DNA of 64,000 nt from Xanthomonas sp. GPE 39 (lineage in GTDB: Bacteria > Pseudomonadota > Gammaproteobacteria > Xanthomonadales > Xanthomonadaceae). Position numbers and translations under genes: made by a program. Position 1 is the stretch's first letter. The number at the start of each line of letters is the position of its first letter. Below the pieces are notes generated by a model, which searched no databases, was not told the DNA's origin, and saw only the letters and a list, made by a program, of their open reading frames with translations. Positions 30,185 through 39,439 of the stretch are shown here, one piece after another. The DNA lies in contig NZ_JZHZ01000007.1 of assembly GCF_000963005.1 (NCBI RefSeq), positions 3,008,056 to 3,072,055 on the forward strand. Direction: 5' to 3'.

Positions 30185-32593
30185 TTATTCATGCGGATCG
30201 CGTAGCAGTTTGATCTGCTGCGGCGATTCCAGTGCGATGCCTTCCTCGGGCAGACGCTGCAGCAAGGCGAAGAACAGATCGCTGCGGGTGGCGTAGACCA
30301 ACCGTGGCGAGGCCACATAAGCGTAACTGTTGAGCGTGATGCTGCCATTGGCAATGGAGTCGATGAACACCGACGGCACCGGCTCCTCCAGCACGCCTGG
30401 ATGCGCCGCGTACAACTCCAGCAACAACGTCTGCAGCCTTGCCACATCGCTGCCAAACGGCACCGCGAACTGGATCTGCACCCGCCCCAACGGCCCGGCC
30501 AGGGTCATGTTGCGCAAGGTCTTGGTGATGAATTCGGAGTTGGGCACGATCAGCGTGGAGCGGTCGCCCACCTGGATTTCGGTGGAGCGCACGCTGATCC
30601 GCCGCACATCGCCTTCATAGTCGCCGATCTTGATCCAGTCGCCGATCTTCACCGGACGCTCGGCGAGCAGGATCAGGCCGGAGACGAAATTCTGGGTGAT
30701 CGACTGCAAGCCGAAACCGATACCGACCGACAATGCGCTGAGCACCAAGGCGATCCGCTCCAGGCCAATACCCAGCGCGGCCAGCGCCCACAGCGTGGCC
30801 AGCAGGATGCCGGCATAACGCGCCATGGTGCTGATCGAATTGCGCGCACCATCGTCCAGTTCGGTCTTGGGCAGATAGGTATGCGTCAACCAGCGGTGCA
30901 GGTACTGCATCGTGGCCAAACCCAACAGCAGCACCAGCACCGCACGTGCAATCGCGCCTGGATACAACACCACCTTGTCGCTGACCCGAATGCCATCGAA
31001 CAAGAGCGAGAACCTGTCGTAGAAGATCGACACATTGGTGCCGAATGGCATCAACAACGCGCCGACACCGATCAGCAGCAGCAACACCCGCAATAGCGCC
31101 GAGGTCAATACGCCGGCCTGCTCCAAGCGGCTGGGACGCACGCCGAAAGCGCCATTGGCGACACGGCTGATACGGCCAATATGGCCATCGCTGGCAAATA
31201 GCCATAGCGCGAAATCATCGGCGAAATTCATCGTCAGGCGCATTGCGCCGACGATCATCGTGATCCAGATGAGCTGGCGGGTGATGAACAAGCCCAGGTA
31301 GAGATAGCCCAACAGCGACGCCAGCAGCGCCGCCGCCACCACCACCTTGACCAACACACCGATCAACGCCAACGCACCACGATGTCGACTGGACGGCGGC
31401 TGCGCATGGGCCAGTGCCTGCGCCGCCGCCTCGGCGTACTGGCGTCGACGCAACCGCGACAGGCTATTGACCGTCGCCAGGATCAGCACGGCGTAGGCCA
31501 GTGTGACCACCCCATCGACCGCGACCGTGGCGGCATCGCCGATACGACTAGCCTGCTTCAACACCAACAACATGCCGCTGATCCAGGACAGCGCCGCAGT
31601 CGCCCAGGTGTATTTGCGCAAACGCCGCGCGGTGGCGTCATCGATCGGGAACAACCGCCAACTCGACTGGTTGGGCAGCAGCACACTGGCCCCCAGCGAC
31701 CCCATGAATGCAGTCGCAAAACTCACCACGACGAACCCGCTGAGCACAGCCTCCAGCCGCGCCGGGATCGCGTCGATACTGCGCAGCGTCTCGGCCAGCA
31801 CCAGCGCGGCAAGACCAGGGGTCAACGTACCCAGCAGCAGAAACCACAGCGCCAACCCGGAACGGCGCAGACGACTGCCCGGCGCACGCGACATTGCATA
31901 GCGTTTACCCAGCCAGCGCAGCAGGTAACGCAATGGAAACAACAAGAACAACGCCAACGTGACACCGATGCCGAGCGCACCAGCACCGTGATCGGCAAGC
32001 GCCGTATCAAACGCCTGCTCCGCCTGCGCATACAGCGCTAATAGACGGTCGCGATCATCAGGAAAATCGCTGGCGATCTGCTGCCACAGCGCGGGCGACA
32101 GCGGCGAGGGCGAGCGCAATGACAGCTCCTGACTGAAATGCTCAGCGCGCGCGCGCTCGATGTCATCGGCTAGCTGTCTGGCCTCCATCGCGAGCAACTT
32201 GCCGCGCTTGATTCCCGAATCCAGCCTGCCCTGCTGGCGGATAAAGGCATTGCGCTGGGCGGTGATGTCGGGTCCGTCGCCGGGGGCGGCCGGTCCGAGT
32301 TGCTGCAGGCGGGCATCCACCTGCGCCAACTGCGGGGAAAGCCTCGACACCACCCCCTGCGCCTCGTCCTCGGCGTCGCCCACCTGCGCCACCAGCTCCT
32401 GCAATGCCCCCTGGTCGGCGGCATCGGCCTGCGCGCGGCGAGCATCCTTCAACGCTTGCTCGGCGTGATCCAACAAGACCTGCGGGTCCTGCGGCATGGC
32501 CGCACCCTGCGGCTGAGCGGACGCAAGCATGGCCGCGCACAGCAACACGACCAACACCACGGACAGGGACACGAAACGGGGCAACAAGCGCAC
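30185..32593 (-). CDS. MscS-type mechanosensitive channel with DUF3772 region
   Basis: An 802-residue protein. A signal peptide (SVVLVVLLCAAMLASAQPQG) precedes a periplasmic coiled-coil domain, then a DUF3772-like segment (ALWQQIASDFPDDRDRLLAL), several membrane helices (about 200-520) and a MscS core: RIALVLSALSVGIGFGLQSI, then FVSGLILLAERPVKIGDWIK, the pore-helix and beta-domain signature. It should gate on membrane tension and protect from osmotic downshock. The start at 32593 is GTG without a clear ribosome binding site, so the N-terminus is uncertain. It converges with the diguanylate cyclase gene. Confidence 0.85.
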   Translation of the reverse strand: MRLLPRFVSLSVVLVVLLCAAMLASAQPQGAAMPQDPQVLLDHAEQALKDARRAQADAADQGALQELVAQVGDAEDEAQGVVSRLSPQLAQVDARLQQLGPAAPGDGPDITAQRNAFIRQQGRLDSGIKRGKLLAMEARQLADDIERARAEHFSQELSLRSPSPLSPALWQQIASDFPDDRDRLLALYAQAEQAFDTALADHGAGALGIGVTLALFLLFPLRYLLRWLGKRYAMSRAPGSRLRRSGLALWFLLLGTLTPGLAALVLAETLRSIDAIPARLEAVLSGFVVVSFATAFMGSLGASVLLPNQSSWRLFPIDDATARRLRKYTWATAALSWISGMLLVLKQASRIGDAATVAVDGVVTLAYAVLILATVNSLSRLRRRQYAEAAAQALAHAQPPSSRHRGALALIGVLVKVVVAAALLASLLGYLYLGLFITRQLIWITMIVGAMRLTMNFADDFALWLFASDGHIGRISRVANGAFGVRPSRLEQAGVLTSALLRVLLLLIGVGALLMPFGTNVSIFYDRFSLLFDGIRVSDKVVLYPGAIARAVLVLLLGLATMQYLHRWLTHTYLPKTELDDGARNSISTMARYAGILLATLWALAALGIGLERIALVLSALSVGIGFGLQSITQNFVSGLILLAERPVKIGDWIKIGDYEGDVRRISVRSTEIQVGDRSTLIVPNSEFITKTLRNMTLAGPLGRVQIQFAVPFGSDVARLQTLLLELYAAHPGVLEEPVPSVFIDSIANGSITLNSYAYVASPRLVYATRSDLFFALLQRLPEEGIALESPQQIKLLRDPHE

Positions 32594-33078
32594 GCAGAGA
32601 CCGACATGGGCAAACGCGGACCACCGCGCGTGCGGCGCACTATACGACGCCCCACTTGAACCGGGGCAACGCCAGCGTCACCGCGTATCCAACGCAGATG
32701 CCGCAACGCGTTCAGCCCAGCGGGCCGACCAGCGGGCCGATTGCAGCCGGCCGCGTCGGCCTGTACCAGCAGCACGATGTTGCCAATGCGCGCACTGAAC
32801 TCCAGTGGCGCATGCCCGCCGCAGCGGGAAATCGCGATCGATCTACGGCCCGATTTCCGCTTGCGACAACAATCGCCACACATGCGGTTGGAGCTGGCGC
32901 GCAAGCGCCAGGTCAAGGCGGCGCGGGCAGATGCTTGACCGGCAGCGGCATTGGATCCAACGCGCGCACCTGGTCCTGCCCAATGCCGCTTGCAAATCGC
33001 CACAGCACCGCGCGGGCGATGTTGCAGTTGGAAATTGCGTCTAAGCTACGCCTCCCCAGTCAGTCGCCCCGTCCACCG
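32594..33078. other. 485-base region without a supported gene
   Basis: This divergent gap separates the mechanosensitive channel and the deaminase genes. It contains short open frames on both strands, the best being about 65 codons at 32741-32938, but none has a convincing ribosome binding site, recognisable domain or conserved-looking sequence. A short inverted repeat CTGGCGCGCAAGCGCCAG is present near 32896-32913. It may be a decayed gene or only promoter DNA. Confidence 0.45.
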
Positions 33079-33639
33079 ATGCTTTTCGCGCAAGTCCATC
33101 TCACCTTGCCCGCCTGGATCCACGATGCGGTCGATCCACAGGCCGTCTATGCCAGCGATACCGACAAGGTAGCGCTAGCGGTGGAGCTGTCGCGTCTGAA
33201 CCTGGAGGCCGGCAGCGGTGGTCCGTTCGGCGCGGCGGTCTTCGGCCCGGATCACCGGATCGTCTCGGTCGGGGTGAACCGGGTGGTGCCGCAAACCACG
33301 TCGCTGGCGCATGCCGAGAACATGGCCTACATGCTGGCGCAACAGCGCCTGCAAAGTCCGCGTCTAAACGCCGTGCTATCGCCAGTCACCCTGGCGACAT
33401 CCTCGCAACCGTGCTGCCAATGCTATGGCGCAACCATCTGGGCCGGCATCGACCGCCTACTGATCGGCGCCAGTGCCGAGGACGTCATGGCACTGACCAC
33501 ATTCGACGAAGGCCCACTGCCTGCAGACTGGGTCGGCGAACTGGAACGCCGCGGTATCGAGGTGGTACGTGGCCTGCACCGCGATGCCGCCTGCGCGGTC
33601 CTGCGTCGCTACGGCGAACTCGACAGCGCCCGCTATTGA
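33079..33639 (+). CDS. Nucleoside/guanine deaminase-like protein (cytidine deaminase fold)
   Basis: A 186-residue zinc deaminase. The zinc site is visible as SLAHAENMAY (His-x-Glu, with catalytic Glu) near residue 76 and SQPCCQCYGATIWAGI (PCxxC) near residue 115. GGPFGAAVFGPDHRI is the substrate-proximal beta sheet typical of the guanine/cytosine deaminase group, while IEVVRGLHRDAAC closes the fold. The exact base or nucleoside is not deducible. The ATG at 33079 starts just before the conserved core; no strong ribosome binding site is visible. rlmM starts 23 bases downstream. Confidence 0.72.
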   Translation: MLFAQVHLTLPAWIHDAVDPQAVYASDTDKVALAVELSRLNLEAGSGGPFGAAVFGPDHRIVSVGVNRVVPQTTSLAHAENMAYMLAQQRLQSPRLNAVLSPVTLATSSQPCCQCYGATIWAGIDRLLIGASAEDVMALTTFDEGPLPADWVGELERRGIEVVRGLHRDAACAVLRRYGELDSARY

Positions 33640-33662
33640 CCTCGCCAACCCAAGGCTTGCCC

Positions 33663-34712
33663 ATGTCCTCTGTCAACGGCCTGCTGTGCTATTGCCGGCC
33701 CGGCTTCGAACCCGAACTGGCCGCAGAACTCAACGCGCGCGCCGCCAGCATCGGGCTCGCTGCCTACGCACGCACCGAGCGCAACAGCAGCTACGCGCTA
33801 CTGATCTGTGATACCCCACTGCCAGCGCACACGCTGCGCTGGCGCGAGTTGATTTTCGCACGGCAGACATTGCACCTGCTGGCCGAACTGCGCGACTTGC
33901 CCACCCACGACCGCATCGCCCCCATCGTGCTGGCGCTGGCCGGACAGGCACGTTTTGGCGATCTATGGGTCGAACACCCGGACTCGGACAGCGGCAAGCC
34001 ACTCTCGGGCCTGGCGCGCAGCTTCGGCAACGCGCTACGGCCAGCGCTGCGCAAGGCCGGCCTGCTCAGCGACACGCCACAACCTCGGCTACCGCGCCTA
34101 CACGTGTATTTCCTGAGCGGCACCCACGCCCTGCTCGGCATCGCCGATAGCAACGACAGTGCGCCGTGGCCGCTGGGCATTCCACGGCTGAAACTGCTGC
34201 CCGATGCCCCCTCGCGCTCGGCGCTGAAGCTGGAAGAAGCACTGCTGGCGCTGATGACACCGCACGAGCGCGAAAACCTGCTGCGACCGGGCATGCGTGC
34301 CGCCGACCTCGGTGCCGCCCCCGGCGGCTGGACCTGGGTGCTGACCCGCCAACATCTGCATGTAACCAGCGTGGACAACGGCCCGCTACGCCAGCACGTG
34401 CTCGACAGCGGCCTGGTCGATCACCTGCGCGCCGACGGTTTCCACTGGAAACCACCGCAGCCGCTGGACTGGATGGTCTGCGACATGGTCGAACAACCAC
34501 GGCGCGTCGCCGAACGCATGGCCACCTGGTTCCGCGAGGGCTGGTGCCGGCATGCGATCTTCAACCTCAAGCTGCCGATGAAAAAACGTTGGGACGAAAC
34601 CCAGCTCTGCCTGGATCTATTCGCCGAACGCGCTGAACGCCCCCTGCAAGTGCGCGCCAAACAGCTCTATCACGACCGTGAAGAGATCACCGTGCTGGCG
34701 ATACCGGGCTGA
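33663..34712 (+). CDS. rlmM: 23S rRNA 2'-O-ribose methyltransferase RlmM
   Basis: A 349-residue SAM-dependent methyltransferase starting MSSVNGLLCYCRPGFEPELA. The THUMP-like N-terminal domain is followed by a Rossmann fold: MRAADLGAAPGGWTWVLTRQ is the SAM-binding motif, and LDWMVCDMVEQPRRVAERMA carries the catalytic Asp. The final lysine of the K-D-K-H-type set lies in AIFNLKLPMKKRW. It methylates C2498 of 23S rRNA. Length fits the family (about 350-366). It shares direction with the deaminase gene and converges with the oxidoreductase gene. Confidence 0.92.
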   Translation: MSSVNGLLCYCRPGFEPELAAELNARAASIGLAAYARTERNSSYALLICDTPLPAHTLRWRELIFARQTLHLLAELRDLPTHDRIAPIVLALAGQARFGDLWVEHPDSDSGKPLSGLARSFGNALRPALRKAGLLSDTPQPRLPRLHVYFLSGTHALLGIADSNDSAPWPLGIPRLKLLPDAPSRSALKLEEALLALMTPHERENLLRPGMRAADLGAAPGGWTWVLTRQHLHVTSVDNGPLRQHVLDSGLVDHLRADGFHWKPPQPLDWMVCDMVEQPRRVAERMATWFREGWCRHAIFNLKLPMKKRWDETQLCLDLFAERAERPLQVRAKQLYHDREEITVLAIPG

Positions 34713-34793
34713 GCGCACACTGCCGATTGCAGCGTTTGTTCGGCTGCAACACAGCGCATAACGCGCCAGCAACGAACATCTGCGCCATACCCG

Positions 34794-35909
34794 CTACAAC
34801 ACGATGCGCTGCCCGCCAGCGCCAGCCGAACGGTAAGTCGCATCGACGATGCGGATATCGCGCAAGCCTTCTTCGCCCGGTACGCGCAATGGCCCACCGT
34901 TGAGGATCGCCAAGGCATCCTCGTCCATCTGCAACGCCTGTTGATGACGCACCGTCGCATCGAACACACGTCCGTCGCTGGCCTCGCCATGGATGCCGTC
35001 GTATGCCTGGAACGGCGCCAATCCATACCAACCGCGCTCGCATTCGGCACGCAGCCGATTCATGTTGCGACCAAAGCTGGTTGCACACTCGGCCACCACG
35101 CCGTGCGGAAATTCCAGGGTGAAGCGCATCTGTTCGTCGACTTCGTCGAACAACGCCGGCCGTTCCGTTGAGCGGATCGCGCTGACCGCCAGCGGCTCGG
35201 CGCCCACCGTGTAGCGCGCCGCGTTGAGCGGATACACGCCCATGTCGTACATCGCACCGCCGCCGAACTGCGCACGCAGCCGCCATGGCCGCTGCGCGGG
35301 ATCGGTGTCGTGGTAGCCGTCGTAGCCGGCTTCGGCGTATACCCTGTGCATGGCACCGAATGGGCGTTCGCTGGCGAAGGCGATGATCCGCCGTGTGTTC
35401 GGCTCGTGCTGCATGCGATAGCCGATACTCAACCGTACCTTGTTGCGCGCGCAGGCATCGATCATCGACTGGGCCTGGTCCGCATGCAGCGCCATCGGCT
35501 TCTCGCACCACACATGCTTGCCTGCCGCTGCGGCGCGCAGCGTCAGTGGCGCATGCAGCGAGGTTGGTGTGACCACGTAGACCACGTCGATCGCCGGATT
35601 ATCGGCGATACGCTCCAGCTCGTCGTAGCTGTAGACGTTGCGATCCGGGATACGGTACTTGGCCTGCCAGTGCGGAATTTTATCCGGCGAACCGGTGACG
35701 ATGCCGGCGAGTCGGCAATACCGGGTCAATGCCAAGCCCGGCGCCAAGCGCTCGCTGGCGTAACTGCCCAGTCCGACCAGCGCCACACCCAACGGCTTGC
35801 GACGCTTGCCGCGCCCCCTTGCCCACAGCGGCGCGGCCAAGGTTCCCGCAGCGGCCGCGGACAACGCGCTCGATAGCAGAAGACGACGATTCGGCGAGGA
35901 CAGCGTCAT
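34794..35909 (-). CDS. Exported Gfo/Idh/MocA oxidoreductase (GFOR-like)
   Basis: A 371-residue NAD(P)-dependent oxidoreductase with a Tat-type signal: MTLSSPNRRLLLSSALSAAA (twin Arg then hydrophobic stretch to about 30). The Rossmann motif VALVGLGSYASERLAPGLAL follows, then GKHVWCEKPMALHADQA (the EKP signature) and a C-terminal beta domain. Tat export together with the fold recalls glucose-fructose oxidoreductase, which acts in the periplasm with bound cofactor. The ATG at 35909 has GGAG seven bases upstream; an in-frame TTG four codons earlier is less likely. It is divergent from the secreted SMP-30-like gene. Confidence 0.8.
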   Translation of the reverse strand: MTLSSPNRRLLLSSALSAAAAGTLAAPLWARGRGKRRKPLGVALVGLGSYASERLAPGLALTRYCRLAGIVTGSPDKIPHWQAKYRIPDRNVYSYDELERIADNPAIDVVYVVTPTSLHAPLTLRAAAAGKHVWCEKPMALHADQAQSMIDACARNKVRLSIGYRMQHEPNTRRIIAFASERPFGAMHRVYAEAGYDGYHDTDPAQRPWRLRAQFGGGAMYDMGVYPLNAARYTVGAEPLAVSAIRSTERPALFDEVDEQMRFTLEFPHGVVAECATSFGRNMNRLRAECERGWYGLAPFQAYDGIHGEASDGRVFDATVRHQQALQMDEDALAILNGGPLRVPGEEGLRDIRIVDATYRSAGAGGQRIVL

Positions 35910-36033
35910 GCGCAACTCCAACCGGACAGTGGCAACAGCTTAACCGCATCCACCACATCGCACAGTGCGCGGCGTACCACCGGCTCGGCGACGGCTCTGG
36001 CACACTGCCGCTCCCGCCCTCCCGGAGACGCGC

Positions 36034-36930
36034 ATGCGCCGCCTGTTCCTCGCTATCGCCACCTTGCTACTGACCTCCTCCGCAGGTGCGCAAGACAGCC
36101 TCTTCAGCACCCACGACCTGATCGGCGATGGCGTCTTCACCCACAACATCGAAGGCCCGGCCAGTGGACCGGACGGTGCGTTGTACGTGGTCAATTTCGG
36201 CCACGACGGCAGTATCGGTCGCGTCAACCACGATTCCGCCGGACATGCGCACGCGGCACTGTTCGTGGAGCTTCCCGACGGCAGCATCGGCAACGGCATC
36301 CGCTTCGACCGCCGTGGACGCATGTACGTGGCCGACTACGGCCACCATCGCATCCTGCGTATCGACTTGCACAGCAAACGGATCGAGGTCTACGCCGCAC
36401 TTCCCGGCGCCTTCCAGCCCAACGATATCGCGATGGCGCCGGACGGTACGCTATACGCCAGCGATCCGGACTGGAAACGCAACGTCGGCCAACTGTGGCG
36501 CATCGATCGCGACCGCAGCGCGCATCTGATCGAAACCAACATGGGCACGACCAATGGCATCGAGGTCAGCCCGGACGGCAAGCGCCTATACGTCAACGAG
36601 AGCATACAGCGCAGGATCTGGGTCTACGACCGCGCCAGCGACGGCACGCTGTCCAACAAGCGGCTGTTTACCAGCTTCGTCGATTTCGGCCTGGACGGCA
36701 TGCGCTGCGACGCCGACGGCAACCTGTACATCGCCCGCTACGATGCAGGCAAGGTGCTGGTACTGGCGCCCGACGGTAGCGTCCTGCACGAAATCGCGAC
36801 CAAGGGCCGCAAGCCCACCAACCTGGCCTTCGGCGGCAAAGACGGGCGCGAGGTCTATGTGACCCTGCAAGATCGCGGCGCGATTGAGACATTCCGCAGC
36901 GATCATCCAGGACGCGAACACGGGCACTGA
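36034..36930 (+). CDS. Secreted SMP-30/gluconolactonase-like beta-propeller
   Basis: A 298-residue protein with a signal peptide (MRRLFLAIATLLLTSSAGAQ). Repeating blade-like segments follow: DGALYVVNFGHDGSIGRVNH, DRRGRMYVADYGHHRILRID, PDGKRLYVNESIQRRIWVYD and DADGNLYIARYDAGKVLVLA. The NGIRFD, NDIAMAPDG and NGIEVSPDGKRLYVNES elements match the SMP-30/gluconolactonase/LRE family, where Asn and Asp coordinate a divalent metal. Lactone hydrolysis in the periplasm is the likely activity. GGAG precedes the ATG at 36034. It is divergent, across 124 bases, from the Tat-exported oxidoreductase. Confidence 0.8.
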   Translation: MRRLFLAIATLLLTSSAGAQDSLFSTHDLIGDGVFTHNIEGPASGPDGALYVVNFGHDGSIGRVNHDSAGHAHAALFVELPDGSIGNGIRFDRRGRMYVADYGHHRILRIDLHSKRIEVYAALPGAFQPNDIAMAPDGTLYASDPDWKRNVGQLWRIDRDRSAHLIETNMGTTNGIEVSPDGKRLYVNESIQRRIWVYDRASDGTLSNKRLFTSFVDFGLDGMRCDADGNLYIARYDAGKVLVLAPDGSVLHEIATKGRKPTNLAFGGKDGREVYVTLQDRGAIETFRSDHPGREHGH

Positions 36931-37011
36931 TGGGATACGCATCGCAGCGGCGTCTCAATCCACGCAATCGGCGCAGGGCATCCTGCGCGCCTTGCCTGGA
37001 GGAACGCACAC

Positions 37012-37734
37012 ATGCAACCGCTCACATTGAACGATCCCGCCGGCTTCGCCGAGGAATTCCTCAGACTGACCCTGCTTCAAGGGTTCCAGTCGCTGACCAA
37101 ACGCGACCTGGAATTACTGATTTTCGTCTTGCTGGAACGCGACGGCGCAATCGCGCGCAGCGATCCCAACGCGGTGGTGGCCCTGCGCCTGCGGGTGACA
37201 CCGACCAAAGTGAAGGGCCTGCGTCGCGATGGCTACGCGCGCTGGCGCGCACTGGTGCCGGAGGACGGCGAAGCCGCGCTGCAACGCATCGTGGCCGCAC
37301 TTTTGACCGAGGACAACCTGCGCGCCGGGGCAAAACATGTCAGCGAGCGCAGCAAAAAAGATGGCTTTCTGGCAATCCGCATCGAGCACCCGGACGATCA
37401 GCAGCGCTTTGAACAAGCCATCCTCGACGTCGGCGCGATGCCGGTATACGAGCGCAACCGCGATGTGATCGCCGTGCGCTTCGACACGCTGCTGAAGATT
37501 GCCGAACGCTGGGGTTACCTGCAGCCGGAACCGGAAAAGGTGACACGCGCGCTGGAAAAGCTCGCCCCCACCGCAGAAGAAGTCGCCGAGCTGTTGAAAC
37601 AAGACCTGAGCAAGCTACGCTGGCAGGATGTACGCAGAGTGCTCAACAGCCTTGGCGTCAAAGCCATCGCCAGCACTGCAGAAGGCGGATTGAAGGGACT
37701 GTTGAAACTCGCGTTCCCGTTCATCCCACTCTGA
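37012..37734 (+). CDS. Hypothetical protein, 240 aa
   Basis: A 240-residue soluble protein with no membrane span. The N-terminal part FAEEFLRLTLLQGFQSLTKR and DLELLIFVLLERDGAIARSD looks like a helical, possibly DNA-binding region. VTPTKVKGLRRDGYARWRAL is basic. The C-terminal half is helical and ends GGLKGLLKLAFPFIPL. I do not recognise the family. A ribosome binding site GGAGGAACGCACACATG supports the start. It precedes the EF-hand gene by about 40 bases on the same strand but has no obvious functional link to it. Confidence 0.65.
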   Translation: MQPLTLNDPAGFAEEFLRLTLLQGFQSLTKRDLELLIFVLLERDGAIARSDPNAVVALRLRVTPTKVKGLRRDGYARWRALVPEDGEAALQRIVAALLTEDNLRAGAKHVSERSKKDGFLAIRIEHPDDQQRFEQAILDVGAMPVYERNRDVIAVRFDTLLKIAERWGYLQPEPEKVTRALEKLAPTAEEVAELLKQDLSKLRWQDVRRVLNSLGVKAIASTAEGGLKGLLKLAFPFIPL

Positions 37735-37773
37735 AACCATCACCGCTCACCGATTGCTGTACCGGAGTCCGTC

Positions 37774-38178
37774 ATGTCCATGCACTACCCTCGCGCCATC
37801 CTCATCGCCTGCCTGTCCGCAACGATTGCCATGCCCAGCGTCGCACAGAATCTCAACGCGACCTCCAGCGTGACCACCCAACCACTGCGCGATGTCCACG
37901 CCACGGTCAGCTCGCAGCCACTGAGCAACGGCGTGGTGACGCACCAGGTCCAGTTGCACACCGCTGCCGGCGAAGCGCCGGTGACCGTGCGCACGATCCA
38001 ACCCGAGCGCGTCGCGGGCAACTACCACATCGACTTCGACGCGCTGGACAGCGATCACGACGGCTACATCAGCCGCAGCGAGGCACAAGCCAATCCATCG
38101 CTGGCCGACGAATTCGATGCACTGGACACCCCCCATAGCGGACGCCTCAGTCGCACGCAATTGGCCGGCTGGCGGTAA
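37774..38178 (+). CDS. Secreted EF-hand protein
   Basis: A 134-residue protein with a signal peptide (about residues 1-25, ending AMPSVAQ) and a C-terminal calcium-binding region. DFDALDSDHDGYISRSEAQA is a complete canonical EF-hand loop (D-x-D-x-D-G-x-I-x-x-x-E), while the second site EFDALDTPHSGRLSRTQLAG is a partial EF-hand with several liganding positions lost. Such small periplasmic EF-hand proteins are common in Xanthomonas. The function is unknown; Ca2+ buffering or sensing is inferred from the single good loop. Confidence 0.75.
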   Translation: MSMHYPRAILIACLSATIAMPSVAQNLNATSSVTTQPLRDVHATVSSQPLSNGVVTHQVQLHTAAGEAPVTVRTIQPERVAGNYHIDFDALDSDHDGYISRSEAQANPSLADEFDALDTPHSGRLSRTQLAGWR

Positions 38179-38260
38179 GCCCTGCCTCGTCGCACCTCGC
38201 TCACGGCAGCAGCCACAAGTCGACTCGATAAGCATCACGCATAGCCAATGCAACGCACAC

Positions 38261-39439
38261 TCACATCCCGGATGCGCGCTTCCAAAATGCATGCATCAAC
38301 AGCGGCAATTTACCGGCCAGCCCCAACAGCGGCCCACGCAGCAGGGTCAGGTGCAGGTCATCGTTGGAGAACACCCGGTTGATCGTATGGAAACCATAAG
38401 CAGCCACGGTGTTGTCACTGCGCCGTGCACGCGCCCAACGCGCCAACCGATGCGGCGCAGCCCAATCGACACCGCGCGCCTGTGCCCGCCGCACCAGCGC
38501 CGCCAGTGCGGCGACATCGCGCAGGCCGAGGTTGACCCCCTGCCCAGCCAGCGGGTGTACCACATGCGCAGCATCACCGAGCACCAACAGACCGTCGCGC
38601 CGATACGTTTCCACCAGTTGTCGACGTAGCGGGAATCCGACCCGCGGCGACGCGGCACGCATCGTGCCCAGACGGGCCCCGAAAGCCTGAGTCAGTTCCG
38701 CGCCGAAGGCCGCCTCATCCAGCGCCAGCACTCGCCTCGCCTCCGCCTCGGGCAATGTCCACACAATCGAGCTGCGGCCATCGGCAAACGGCAACAGTGC
38801 CAGCGGCCCGCCCGGTAGAAAACGCTGCCAGGCTGTGTCCTGATGCGGCAATTCGGTCTGTACGAAAGCGACCACGCCGCACTGACCATAATCGTGTGCC
38901 GGCGCATCCAATCCGGCCAAACCACGCAAGGTGGACTCGGCACCATCGGCGGCGATTGCCAGACGCGCATCGAGCCGGCGGCCATCGTCCAGGCGCAAAC
39001 GGACGCGCTCGTGCGACGGTTCAAACGTCTCCACCTGTGCCGGGCAGTGCAACTGCACACCCGCCGCTGGCAGCGCCGCCCACAGTTGCTCGACCAACAG
39101 AGCGTGTTCGACGATCCAACCCAACTGATCGCGCCCCAGCGCATCGGCATCGAACGCCAACTCACCGCCGCCGCCGGCATCCCACACGCGCATGCGCCGG
39201 TATGCGCAAGCACGGCGCGCGAGCACCTGCGACCACACTCCCGCGCCGTGCAACAGCGCCGCGTTATCCGCAGCGAAGGCATACACCCGCAAGTCCGGCG
39301 TCGCCGGCGACCAACGCGGCGGTTCGCGCCCCTCGACCAGCGCCACCGCCAAGCCCTCATTAGCCAATGCCAACGCGCACGCCGCACCAACCACACCACC
39401 ACCGACCACCACCGCATCCAACATCCCGCGCCGGCTCAT
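38261..39439 (-). CDS. FAD-dependent hydroxylase of ubiquinone synthesis family (UbiH/UbiF/VisC type)
   Basis: A 392-residue flavoprotein. DAVVVGGGVVGAACALALAN is the FAD-binding Rossmann motif, the middle DG motif is ARLAIAADGAESTLRG, and LLVLGDAAHVVHPLAGQGVN (GDAAH) binds FAD ribityl and pyrophosphate. These are the three fingerprints of the UbiH/COQ6 family. It hydroxylates the ubiquinone ring at one position; which one (C5, C1 or C6) cannot be told from this sequence. The ATG overlaps the stop of ubiH by 4 bases, indicating translational coupling, so the two act in one pathway. Confidence 0.82.
   Translation of the reverse strand: MSRRGMLDAVVVGGGVVGAACALALANEGLAVALVEGREPPRWSPATPDLRVYAFAADNAALLHGAGVWSQVLARRACAYRRMRVWDAGGGGELAFDADALGRDQLGWIVEHALLVEQLWAALPAAGVQLHCPAQVETFEPSHERVRLRLDDGRRLDARLAIAADGAESTLRGLAGLDAPAHDYGQCGVVAFVQTELPHQDTAWQRFLPGGPLALLPFADGRSSIVWTLPEAEARRVLALDEAAFGAELTQAFGARLGTMRAASPRVGFPLRRQLVETYRRDGLLVLGDAAHVVHPLAGQGVNLGLRDVAALAALVRRAQARGVDWAAPHRLARWARARRSDNTVAAYGFHTINRVFSNDDLHLTLLRGPLLGLAGKLPLLMHAFWKRASGM

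Noticed and set aside
31382..32041. 219-codon plus-strand frame opposite the mechanosensitive channel gene
   Set aside because: It is antisense to a clear MscS-type protein and is dominated by Arg, Gln and Thr, as expected of a shadow frame.
32741..32938. Possible 65-codon gene in the gap before the deaminase
   Set aside because: No ribosome binding site or recognisable sequence, and the composition resembles random G+C-rich DNA.
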